DNA of 64,000 nucleotides from Monosporascus cannonballus. Taxonomy: Eukaryota > Ascomycota > Sordariomycetes > Xylariales. The notes under the pieces were generated by a model, which ran no database searches, was not told where the DNA came from, and worked only from the letters and a program-made list of their open reading frames with translations. The DNA lies in contig QJNS01000164.1 of the NCBI GenBank assembly GCA_004154925.1, positions 62,001 to 126,000 of the forward strand, written 5' to 3'. Each line of letters begins with the position of its first letter. Within the stretch, counting starts at the first letter, position 1. Both the position numbers and the translations under genes were made by a program. Shown here in pieces: positions 1 to 9,843 of the stretch.

Positions 1-445
1 ATTATCGCGTAGTTTACTTTCGAAATTGGTATAAAATAAAAAGATTTCGTTAATAAAGTTGTTTTTATTTAATTTTTTTTATTTCTAAAAGATTTCTTAT
101 AATCGGTTCAAATTAATCGGTAATATCTTCCGTCAAATATACTTTTATTATTAGAACTTTATGCGCTAAGTTACTAAGGTTTAAGAAGCGAAAATAAATT
201 CGTACCTAAATTAAAAAGGTTTGAAAATTACCTTTCCCGTTATAAGATTCCGGCTTTCTAGGCTTTATGTGGACGAAAAAGACTTGGGCAAGTAACGTAA
301 CCCTAATTTGTCGGATTTTTTTTCCAATTCCCGAATTTGAGCCTAAAACTGCTAAATAAGAATTTCTTAAACGCTGGTCGATATTTTGATAGTATTAAAA
401 TATTGCTTAAAGTTTAACGATGTTGCTAAATAAAAGTTTGCAACG
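1..445 (-). mobile_element. 5' leader and start of gag of a reversed Ty3/Gypsy element (RIP-degraded)
   Basis: Read on the minus strand, this stretch is the counterpart of the leader and gag start of element C at 32982-33300. Both share the sequence just inside the LTR, a Q-L-R/K-x-R-E-L-E type coiled segment, and a K-P-E-S-Y-N/D-G-K-G motif. Stop codons and transition changes break it, so no protein can be made. The element runs off the left edge of the window. Orientation follows from the LTR lying at its right side. Confidence 0.7.
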
Positions 446-679
446 TATAACAGCTATGCGGTTTAACCAATTATTAAACCTTAGTTATACGGGTTTATAT
501 TAATAGAAATATCGTAGAAATCTAAGTAATAAATACAGTAACGTATTACGTTTCGTAATATTAAGGATATTTTAAATAACGAATTATTATTACAAATTAA
601 AGTTATTTAAATTATAAAAATAATAAGCGTATATATCCCTTTTAAATTAAATTAGATCTTTATTAGATTTTAACATTAT
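446..679 (-). repeat. Partial LTR (family C type)
   Basis: This is the reversed counterpart of the LTR at 39328-39699, starting at the TATAACAG end (RIP-changed TGTGACGG) and stopping after about 234 of 372 bases. A second LTR copy of the same family begins at the next base. It is the 5' LTR of the reversed element at 1-445, now truncated. Confidence 0.7.
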
Positions 680-1185
680 TGTGACGGCTATGCGGTTTAA
701 CCAACCATTAAATCTTAAGTCGACGGGTTTATGTTGGTAGAAGTATCGTGGGAATCTGAGCAATAAATATAGTACGTATTACGTCTCGTAATGCTAAAGG
801 TGCTTTGTATTGCAAATACTTGGTATTAATAAGTATTACGAACTGGTGCTATCTAGATTATGGAAGTAATAAGCGTATATATTCTGATTCCTTTATTATT
901 GCTTATCTCTGTTTAGCAAAGCTCTGTTAAATAATTGCTTAATATTATTCAGTCGTACTCAGTTGAAACCCGCTAAGCACTGATTACGTAACCCTGAACT
1001 AACGTGGCTTCGTGATCTTGGCTGGACCGTATTCGCAGGCCCAGCTGACTTGGGTTGTAACAATTATTACAGATCTAATACCATTAGATTTATTTGGATC
1101 TTGTTGCCAAGAGAGATCCAAATCACGTAACCTTTCCATGTGGGTCCGACCGTCTTTGAGGCCGGTCTTGGGTTGGGTCGCAACA
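680..1185 (-). repeat. Second, longer LTR copy of the same family
   Basis: It begins TGTGACGGCTATGCGG and ends GGGTTGGGTCGCAACA, matching both ends of the reversed element-C LTR (TG...CA). At 506 bp it is longer than the 372-bp element-C LTRs. It carries an extra, unmatched middle segment at about 895-1060. The flanks ATTAT and CAGGG do not match, so no target duplication is visible. It abuts a pogo-element fragment on the right. Confidence 0.7.
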
Positions 1186-1650
1186 CAGGGGTACAGGAAG
1201 TAATTCCCGCTAGTGCTGACTGGCTTTACTAGGTCTGACAGCTTTTGACGAATTTAACAGTGAATCAACCGCCTTCGAAAATCATAACAGCCAATTAACT
1301 TCAGCCCTTGAAAAGGCACGTCCGAAAAAACTAAGAAAGGTGGAAGCTGACCCCAATCAAAAATTCGTACGGCTAAAGAACGTTAGGCAAATGAAGGCCG
1401 GGCTAAAGGGCAACGCGCAAAAACACTTTTCCGTTATTCCGTAAAACGAAGCCCAAGATGAAAAAGGTGAAGAAAACGAATATTATACTGATAATCCTGA
1501 TTATATAGTAATGCGATTTCATAAAAACCGAAAAGGGTTGCTTAATTGGTTGTTAAGTTATTGATTTTTGAAGTATATAGATGGTTTGGCGATAGCCTCA
1601 AATTGGGGGTGGGGCGTTGAGGGGGTGGTGCGTTGACCGGGGGTCTGACT
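1186..1650 (+). mobile_element. 3' end of a pogo/Fot-like DNA transposon
   Basis: A degraded reading frame carries a lysine-rich tail (N-S-Q-L-T-S-A-L-E-K-A, then K-A-G-L-K-G) that matches the C-terminal part of the pogo-type transposase at 60700-61030 in this window. A G-rich stretch follows and ends GGTCTGACT, then TA. This fits a right terminal inverted repeat plus a TA target. The 5' part is missing and replaced by the LTR on the left. It is non-functional. Confidence 0.65.
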
Positions 1651-2471
1651 TACTTAAATGCATTTCCCTCCCTTTCGCCTTATGTCTCCCCTTCATTTCC
1701 ACGCCCCCTCCTGTTAAACATGCCGCTGCTATCTTATCCTCCCACGTGGAGACATCTCTCTACTTTTCGTTTGCCTTCATCTAAAATGTCCAAGGCTTCC
1801 TTGAAGACGGGTCATCCATCCACATGCCATCTGCCATACCAAAAGGGCGGGAGAAGTCGCCTTGGCGTGACAAGAGATAATATTCTCATGCTCATACACA
1901 ACGTCCCTATCAGTGACAACTTCATCGCCTCTGATACGCTTGTAGGCCGTTAATTGATAAATAAAACGGGCAGAGGAAATACACGGAATTCGGGGAGGAA
2001 AAGAAACCTCGATGCGCTAGAAGGAATTAAGGTTAATATAAAGACGTGTTGTTTTGCTATTGAGAACGAATTATGTAATTGGCTCCGTAGAAGAGTGATG
2101 AAGGGTCTAGACCTTTTATTGATGCAGCGGAATAACCTGACCGTATTCCGGTAGTTCATCACATGGCCGCCCGCCGAACTAAAGTCCCCATTTATTGCCA
2201 GGGGTTACAAGTGGCCCCACAGTAGCCGCGGGCGTATTTTGCATGGAAGCACCACTGGCTACAGACCCAAGAAGATCTTCCTAGACCACGCCGCATTACT
2301 GAACATCGCGTATCAGACACGCCGATTCAGAAGATTCTCTTGCTTTTGCACACATCAGCTGTTTTGGCATTTATTCACTACCATCCCTACAGATCGGCTT
2401 CGAGTCCCGTTCCCGCAATTGTCTCAAGATAACCCCCAAGACTACAAAATACTGAGCTATCAAGCTCGATA
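1651..2471. other. Intergenic, upstream of the HET gene
   Basis: Base composition is normal. Only short open frames occur and none resembles a known protein. It presumably contains the HET gene promoter. I see no recognisable element. Confidence 0.5.
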
Positions 2472-4223
2472 ATGAGGCTGATTAACAATGAATCGATGGA
2501 ATTAGAGTACTTTATGGGGGGGAGCAATGTGCCAGACTACGCCATCTTGTCACACACATGGGAGGATGGCGAAGTTACCTTCCAGGAGTTCACTCATCGC
2601 GACAAGGCCGTGAGACCCGAGAAGAGGGGTTATCAAAAAATTGAAAAGGCATGTGTCCTTGCGAGAGAGATCAGGCTGAAATATGTATGGGTCGACACCT
2701 GCTGCATCGACAAGACGAGTAGCGCTGAGCTGACTGAGGCTATAAACTCGATGTTCCAATGGTATAAAGATGCCGTCGTCTGTTATGCGTGGCTGAGCGA
2801 CTTACCGGAGGAACAGCTCGCACCACCCGAGTCATTCGAGTCGTGCTTCATGAAATGCCGGTGGTTCACTCGTGGCTGGACACTCCAAGAGCTCATAGCG
2901 CCAAAATGCGTCGAATTCTACGACCAAACCTGGAACTTCCGTGGGACGAAGGCAGACCTCAGTGACTTCATAACTCAAGTCACCGAAATCAGTGGTGAGG
3001 CGCTTCGTGATCCTGAGCGTCTCTATCGCTTCTCAGTGGCGCAAAGGATGTCATGGGCAGCGACACGACAGACAACACGTATCGAAGACATGGCGTACTG
3101 TCTGTTGGGAATATTTGACGTGAATATGCCATTGCTTTATGGAGAGGGCTCGAGAGCATTCATCAGACTTCAGGAAGAGATTGCTAAAGAGACTAATGAT
3201 CTTAGTCTCTTCGCTTGGAAAACAACCTCTACAGATCAGATGTATCATGGTGTATTCGCGAGTTCGCCGGCCGAGTTCCGTGATTCCGGATCCATCACAC
3301 CGGTCAGTAGTACAGCTTTTAATCCAGATTTCACCATAACCAACAAGGGCTTGCGCTTGACGAACAGCCTCCATCCGGGGCAAGACGGGACATACCTCTT
3401 GGACCTGAACTGCTCGCAACCGACTGGCAGTCGCCGCCGGCAGATCGGTATATGGATCAAACCGCATGGTGGAGGTGTCTACGGCCGGGCCAAAGCTGAT
3501 GAGTTTGGTACTGTAGACCCAGAAGGTGTCGGAAAGTCCACTCGAGTCTTTCTTCTTAGGCGCATCAACGCAGCCCGCTCGGCTGACCTAGAGAGCAGTC
3601 ACAGCCACGCCTTCATGTTTCGAAAGGGATTTAACGAACGCGACGCCATTCACGAACCAGGCTTCCTGTTCGAGGCTACGTTTATGCAACCAATGGGAGA
3701 GTGGGACCCGCAGAGGCGAATGTTCCTAACCCACGGAGCTTCCAACTTCGTCGGCTTTGGCTTCTTCTCCCAGCGATCGGACATTACAATTGGCAAGGAA
3801 TTGATGGGTGGAGAATCATTCCTAATAGTGTTCGGGAAGAACGCGAGGGACGGGGAGCCGTGGGTTACGATTGCAAGCCCGCGAGATGGCGGGGAGCTGT
3901 TCCACTGCATGAATGATCTCCAAAAAATGGCGGCCTTAGCTAGCAACCGCAACAAGCGAGTCGTGGTAATGAAGGATGACGACAACAAGGATCGCAAGGC
4001 GGTCTCCGTGGCCATCGAAAATGCCATGATAGCAGGGCAGGTGGTTTACTGCATCGATATGTCCTACCACGATGCTGCTATCGCTAATTCTCGGGACACT
4101 CAGGGAGTTAAGTCTAATACTTTATCTCGTCGTAAGGGGAAAGCATCAAAGCATGGAAACAGTGGTACCGAGTCATGGTTGCATGAATGGAAGGATCTGG
4201 AATGTGGTTATTTGTCCACATAA
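2472..4223 (+). CDS. HET-domain (heterokaryon incompatibility) protein
   Basis: An intact single-exon frame of 583 residues. Residues 1-40 hold the family opening (MRLIN, then YAILSHTW and EVTFQEF). The HET domain continues through YVWVDTCCIDK at 71-81 and W-F-T-R-G-W-T-L-Q-E-L-I-A-P at 131-144. A following block (RMSWAATRQTTR, then YCLLGIFDVNMPLLYGEG) is the conserved extension seen in HET-E/HET-D-like proteins. No NACHT P-loop or WD40 repeats follow, so this is a HET-only protein with an unassigned C-terminal half (about 260-583). Such proteins can trigger cell death on non-self fusion, but no partner is encoded next door. The start is supported by the conserved MRLIN opening. It lies about 800 bp from transposon debris yet shows no RIP damage. 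Confidence 0.93.
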   Translation: MRLINNESMELEYFMGGSNVPDYAILSHTWEDGEVTFQEFTHRDKAVRPEKRGYQKIEKACVLAREIRLKYVWVDTCCIDKTSSAELTEAINSMFQWYKDAVVCYAWLSDLPEEQLAPPESFESCFMKCRWFTRGWTLQELIAPKCVEFYDQTWNFRGTKADLSDFITQVTEISGEALRDPERLYRFSVAQRMSWAATRQTTRIEDMAYCLLGIFDVNMPLLYGEGSRAFIRLQEEIAKETNDLSLFAWKTTSTDQMYHGVFASSPAEFRDSGSITPVSSTAFNPDFTITNKGLRLTNSLHPGQDGTYLLDLNCSQPTGSRRRQIGIWIKPHGGGVYGRAKADEFGTVDPEGVGKSTRVFLLRRINAARSADLESSHSHAFMFRKGFNERDAIHEPGFLFEATFMQPMGEWDPQRRMFLTHGASNFVGFGFFSQRSDITIGKELMGGESFLIVFGKNARDGEPWVTIASPRDGGELFHCMNDLQKMAALASNRNKRVVVMKDDDNKDRKAVSVAIENAMIAGQVVYCIDMSYHDAAIANSRDTQGVKSNTLSRRKGKASKHGNSGTESWLHEWKDLECGYLST

Positions 4224-5620
4224 GGAGGCTTCAGACCCCAGGTCTTTAGGATCATTAGCTCTCGATCCACGTAGATATATACAATGGTTGCTATCCCTAA
4301 AAACATCGACTTCTTTTTACTAGCGCGTACGACAGGAATCCGGGGAACTTTTTTACTGCCACCTGGACTCTTTTCTATAGCAGTATAATAAAGCTGTGAT
4401 TAAATTAAGATTAGGGTTGCTTCGATAAGACATTGGGTACATATATTACGGTTGTTCAAAAAGAAAAGTATATGCTTCTTTTCTAAGTTTTAAGTTAAAA
4501 TTTGAATCAACGCTCCATTTAAGGCGTATTAATTACCTTAGCTTTATTACTCTTTTTAAATTATAACTAATGTAAAATTCTTTTTAGTTAACTTTATACT
4601 TTTTATAAGAACCTTTTATTAAGTTGTATATTATAATTCATATTTGTAATTACGCAGCTATATGCTAATCGTTCTCATAAAGGAGTGGGCTATAAGGGTC
4701 TGCGGAGAATGGGATACCCCAGACCACGGAGCGAGCTCTGATCATCAAGGAACTAGTCGAACAATGTAGTGCTTGTCGCTTGGTTCAGGGGGAAGGGCTT
4801 GGGAGAAAGCGGACAGCATACAAGCTTGCCTATTACTACGGCTTAGGCGAGGAGATCATAGTCCTGGCAAAGCCGAGCGGGGAAGAACACTAATCACTAC
4901 AACGAGATGACCGTGAATTCTGGAAGATCGACTTTCGACCATGACGAGAGAAAAGCTGAAGCAGTTACAGGCTCCTGTTGCGACGCATGCCTTATGGTGA
5001 GTGCCTTTGTCCTCGCGCCTTGGATCATAATTAGTGGACTAATCTAGAGAAGAGATGGCATTTGATATTTGCTACGAATGCGACGTCTGCCCGAGATTCT
5101 GTCTGTTTCAAATGCTATCGGTCTCAAGAAGTTATTCACCCTTTACACACCTTTCAGGGGAGCTCTGGGAACGAGTAGGAGTCAGACAGTGGCACGGACG
5201 TGGAGTTGGAGAGTACGGGATTCCAAGCTGGGAGCGCTTTTGATGAAGGATGAACCGAGATGGAGCGTGCCGAAATGGACAAAACAGAGACCGAATCCTA
5301 AGTTGGGTGTGGTCTTTTTAATATAATGAGAACAGTACCACTCGCCATGTTGGTTCTCGTAGACGAACAATGAATAACGTGGTCCAGCGAATCCCATATA
5401 GGATAAGCCGATGAACCAACAGCTCCGTATTTGAATCCGCAGCCCGGGCTGTGCCCTTCTTAGCTCTTCACCGACGAAAAGTGATGAAGCAGGCGGAAGA
5501 ACAAACAAGTTCAGCCATTTACCAGGGACAACATCGAAGAATATAAATTCTCTGGCACGGGGCCGCCATCTTGCTAAATCATGGGCAACCGGCTGGCCCG
5601 TGGTTATGTTCCCCCGTTAT
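4224..5620. other. Intergenic, with an AT-rich patch at about 4385-4680
   Basis: Downstream of the HET gene and downstream of the convergent amidase gene. The patch at 4385-4680 is strongly AT-rich and looks like a small degraded repeat. The rest has ordinary composition and only short frames with no recognisable product. Confidence 0.5.
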
Positions 5621-7020
5621 TTATTGCTCCTCTACTGGAGAGTTGTTGAGTAGGCTCTCGATCCACCGTATCCTGCCCGTTTTCGGGTCCAGGATACACT
5701 GAAAATGGGTACACTCGTTTAGTACCGGATCCGAGCGCAGCCACCTCTTCAGTGTGCCCTCCGTGATGCTAGGATCGCGAGCAGGTACAGCCGCCTCTCC
5801 ATGTAGGCGACCGTCCTCCTCGGGCGAGCCGGAGCGATCGGCCGCGGCCGTGGGGTAATTCATCTTGAGATGGCGCTGCCACTTCGATACGACGGCGTCC
5901 ATGCGATGGGTCGACTCGTATATCCATTCGTCGTGCCCCAGGAGCGGGGCGCTATTCATGTTAAGCGTTATGCCAGCCGACTCGTCCGGGTTTGATGATC
6001 CTGCGCGGTGTACGTCGTGGTTCGTCTGTACGAGGAACTCGGTTGACGTCCGGATGCTGCCCTCGAGCAAGTCTTTCTCGATCACTGCTGCCTCACGACC
6101 GTCGCAGAGAACAATGTAGCACGGTGCACATCGCTCAGAAGCTAGTTGTTTTGCTTGGTCCACTAGAGTTTGAGCCTTGGGAGGAGCATCAGCGCTAGCC
6201 CCGGCTGAGTACCCTTCTTGAGAACGAGACACTCCGTCCAGGATGAATGACCGAAATACAGATGCAATGGATTTCCGACGTCCTAGGAGCACTAGAAGCT
6301 GATGCCTTCTTAGGGCATATGTGGAGCAAGTATGATTAGGGCGAAAGTTCATCGAAAGCGACATGTTCTGCCTGCAAGCACCATTAGCTAAAACTACCCT
6401 TTTCCAAATTCACTTGAGCCAACAAAGGCCCTGGCCTACCTTACGGCGGTGAGTGTGCCAACGAAACCAGCGTAAGTGATGGATCGAGCAATGACTCGGT
6501 CTGGACTCTCCGAGGACGAGTCGACAAATTCCAAGACAACCAGAAGATCTCTCAGCTCATCCATTCCCCAGTCGAGCGTTCGGAAATGCATCATGCGCAT
6601 GTGAACGGAGTGGTTCGTCGCACCCTTCCCATCGCTATCCTTCCCTGACGCCGGCCTCGCCCGGACCGCGCCGGATGTGCAGCCCAGCAGGTAATCGAGC
6701 AGAGAGTTGAGGGCGACGAGCAGGTAGATCTCGACTCCCGTGGTCTTGGATATGCCCTTTATCTCCTGCGTCTCCTCGTCGTCGTAGAGGCGGCGCAGGG
6801 ACGTCTTCGCGAGGAGCTTCATCGACCACCGAAAGGCCGCCATGGGAAATAGGAGGTCAAGGATCTTATCGAGGAGGCACCGCAAGGACCGCATGCGCTC
6901 CCCGAAATCTTCAGCCAGCTTGACATAGCGAAGATGAGGCGGAATGGCAAGGTCGATGGTATACGTGGGGAGGATCCTCTCTGGAACAGAGCTAGGAGCC
7001 ATAGACTTCAATATTGACAA
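5621..7020 (-). CDS. Acid ceramidase / N-acylethanolamine amidase-like hydrolase
   Basis: Two exons, 7020-6440 and 6371-5621, joined across a 68-bp intron (6372-6439, GTAGG...CAG), give 443 residues. The join restores G-T-L-T-A-V-R-Q-N-M-S-L-S-M-N-F-R, the conserved acid-ceramidase segment. The predicted nucleophile is Cys114 in L-L-G-C-T-S. R147 and D150 (F-R-T-L-D-W) match the catalytic Arg/Asp of this Ntn-hydrolase family, which cleaves amide bonds of ceramides or N-acylethanolamines after self-cleavage before the Cys. The N-terminus (MSILKSMAPSS) has no clear signal peptide, unlike lysosomal ASAH1, which suggests a cytosolic form. Substrate is inferred only at family level. It is divergent from AIM32 across about 970 bp. 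Confidence 0.88.
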
Positions 7021-7987
7021 AGGTGGGGTGGCGTCCTTGGGAGGTGCCTAAAGCTACTATAAGTCGCGTCGCTACAGTAGCCCGTATGAGTGAATGTCGA
7101 TGACGGAATGAAGATAATCTCACATCGAAAGGTATGACTATTTTGGATTATTAGGCAGCAGGCAGGAGGCATCACGTGCGGGAACTGGGGAGCCAATAAC
7201 TCTCCAACTTCGACGTGGTTGTCCTACCAACTCAGAACAAACTATGCCGAAGACAAACTCGCGGAAGGAATAATAGAACATTACGTCGTACTTCTGTATT
7301 GAAACAGGCACCGCGCACGTCGAGGTAGGAGAGACGGTTATAGTGACAATTCATCGGGGTTCGCGATGTATAAGCTTTACTACGTGTGTCCAGTCATTGA
7401 GCTGGATGGGACGGATGGAGACATATACGAGATATGAATCCGCAACCCGGCAACGGAAACATTCCGACCGATGCGACGTCCAGGGCAAAATCCATTGCCC
7501 CGGGTAAGATGTGTTATCTTAGCCGGCGCTTATACGGTTAGACTTGATATTTCGAGTGAGAGCTTTCTCCCGTACAAGTACCCGAAATGATGGCGGGACA
7601 TGGATGAGTCCCTAGGTACCTAGGTACCTATGTATGAATATGGAATGATACATGTCCATTGGTTGCTTTGCAGAGAGGCGACGGTTGATTATGGGGTTCT
7701 GATGCCGGGTGGGGAGATGTAAAAAGCATACCCAGTAGTGACACCGTCTCTGTACACCGCCCTACCTCGTTTAGACTAGAATGCAAACTTGGTGGGGCGG
7801 GGGCCTTTTTAAGCTTCCGTCGGTCCCGAGTTTCGGATTTCCGTCGCTTCGGAGCTACGTAATACGCCCGTAGTTATTTCTCCCGTACTGACCTTCGCCT
7901 GCCTCGAAATACTCGACTGCAACGCTATGAATCTCGCCAGCCACATACCTTTTTTGGCGCATTCAATGCTGGAGAATACATCCGGCC
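7021..7987. promoter_or_regulatory. Shared intergenic region between divergent amidase and AIM32 genes
   Basis: This 967-bp stretch separates two divergent start codons, so it should hold both promoters. It contains a perfect palindromic tandem CCTAGGTACCTAGGTACCTA at 7611-7630. No TATA box or known factor site can be called with confidence, and no extra gene is evident. Confidence 0.5.
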
Positions 7988-9106
7988 ATGTCTTTGCGAC
8001 TGTTGTCCCGTAGGTTATGGGCACGGCCCTACCGAGTGCCGTTCTTCGCGCCGCGGCGGCATCTGAATACGGTCGCGAAATGTCCAGAGCCCACATGCGA
8101 ATGCGCCGGAACGCCGGCAATGCCCGAGGGTCTCGAATTGGACAAGGAGGGCAACTTGAACGGCCTCATATCAAATTATGCCGAACAAGTGCTGGTTTGT
8201 ACCGGTAGAGATGACTGGACATCTCGGATCGAGGACGATGACAGCGGGGACAACCTGGCAGCCGACCTCAAAGAACTTATCGGCCGGGGCGGGGTCTACA
8301 GTGATGTGAGTCGGTCCATAGCTGGGAGCAGTGTGGCTGTGAATCCCCCTAGAGCAGTCCCGGGGCGCTGACGGTAAGTGATCTCTCTATAGCCGTTCCA
8401 CAACGTGTCCGTGTTGAATTCTTCCTTCCCATCTTCGATCACTAGACGGCCGGAAGTCCAGACCACTTCTGCCTACCTCCTCCCGAGCTTCAAATATGTC
8501 CCGTTCCTTCCGAGAGTTTCATTCGACTCTGTTCAGGCGCTAGTCAGAGGCTACCTACTCCCGGAGAAGCTGCATCCTATGCACGATGGCCTGTCGCCGA
8601 TCCACAGGGATCGGTTACTTCGGAAGGAGGCATACCAGCACCTGCTCTACGGCGTGCAGGATGTGACAGACGTGCTAGTCCTGGTATGCGGCCACGGCGG
8701 ACGCGACATGAGATGTGGAATTATGGGCCCCGTTCTGCAGAAAGAGTTCGAGGCCAAACTGCCTCAAGCGGGATTCGATGTCCTGCGAGGACCGGTGATT
8801 GATGAAAGAGTATCCGCGCCTGCCCTCTCCGGAACTGTTGCAGAGTCTCCGCAGACAGCAAGGGTCGCCCAGATCAGCCATATAGGTGGGCACAAGTACG
8901 CTGGCAATGTGATCATATACCTACCACCCACTTTAAAGAACCAAGCGGGCAATTCTCATCCGCTTGCCGGGCACGGAATATGGTATGGGAGAATCGAGCC
9001 GAAACACGTTGAAGGCTTGATTAAGGAAACGATAGTCAACGGCAACGTCATTCGCGACCATTTCCGCGGCGCGATAAGACAAGATAGAGAGATACTCAGG
9101 TTATAG
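7988..9106 (+). CDS. AIM32: AIM32-like thioredoxin-fold 2Fe-2S protein (sucrase/ferredoxin-like family)
   Basis: Two exons, 7988-8305 and 8393-9106, separated by an 87-bp intron (GTGAGT...TAG, phase 0), give 343 residues. The join restores Y-S-D-P-F-H-N. The arginine-rich N-terminus (MSLRLLSRRLWARPYR) looks like a mitochondrial presequence. C205 and C214 (C-G-H-G-G-R-D-M-R-C) and H269 and H273 (H-I-G-G-H) reproduce the spacing of the two Cys and two His that ligate the 2Fe-2S cluster in yeast Aim32, as I recall. An extra Cys cluster lies at 32-39 (C-P-E-P-T-C-E-C). The yeast protein works in mitochondrial thiol redox quality control; the same role here is inferred. The next gene is another mitochondrial redox protein. 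Confidence 0.93.
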
Positions 9107-9315
9107 ATGCGACTTCGGATATTTGAGTCTTGTATTATATTCACTAGACCTAGATACGAGCAGTCCAGGTAAACAATGTATAACGCATGTCTTTACAGTC
9201 GAATCAAGGAGCACTGTACCAATACTGAAATGTCGCTAAGTTGGTTGAGTAACCCCGATATAAGCATAAGCCGCACTATGCGGCTTAGTATACATAGTAA
9301 GGATTTTACGAAAAC

Positions 9316-9786
9316 CGACCTACACTAATCGGTCAATTGGAACCGTGCGGCCACCTATTTCTTCCCAAAACATAGGATTTTTACACCGAATATAATAATA
9401 CAAATAAATTAAATTAAATAAAGCAAAAATAATAACTTCGTAGAACTTTAATTAATTTAGCTATATCTTATATAATACGTTAAGGATTATAATAAATGCT
9501 GAAATTATCGTTACGAAAATATTACTTAACGTATTATATAGAATTTGGAATTTTTACTATGTGAAAAGTTATTACTACATAAAATTTGACTTTCTATTCG
9601 TAGATAATATATTTAAAATGATAATTAACTATAAAAACAAAATATTTATATATAAATTTATGCATAGATATTCGCCTGATATTTTTACTATTTTTTTGGT
9701 AATTTATAATAATAAAGTGAACATGGTATGTTTAGGTGAGAAATCGGCCAGTGCACGGTTCCATTTGGTCTCCAAGTGTACCTAAG
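9316..9786. mobile_element. MITE-like element with imperfect terminal inverted repeats and AT-rich core
   Basis: GGTCAATTGGAACCGTGC at 9331-9348 is repeated in inverted form as GCACGGTTCCATTTGGTC at 9753-9770. Similarity continues outward (TACACT against AAGTGTA) and inward (GGCC..ATTTCT). The arms are about 30-50 bp and enclose about 400 bp of very AT-rich sequence with no coding potential. This looks like a small non-autonomous DNA transposon relic. The exact ends and target duplication are not resolved. Confidence 0.55.
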
Positions 9787-9843
9787 TCAGCCACCTACAA
9801 TTGAACGAGCTCAACATGACCCTAAATAATTATTTCGTCAACA

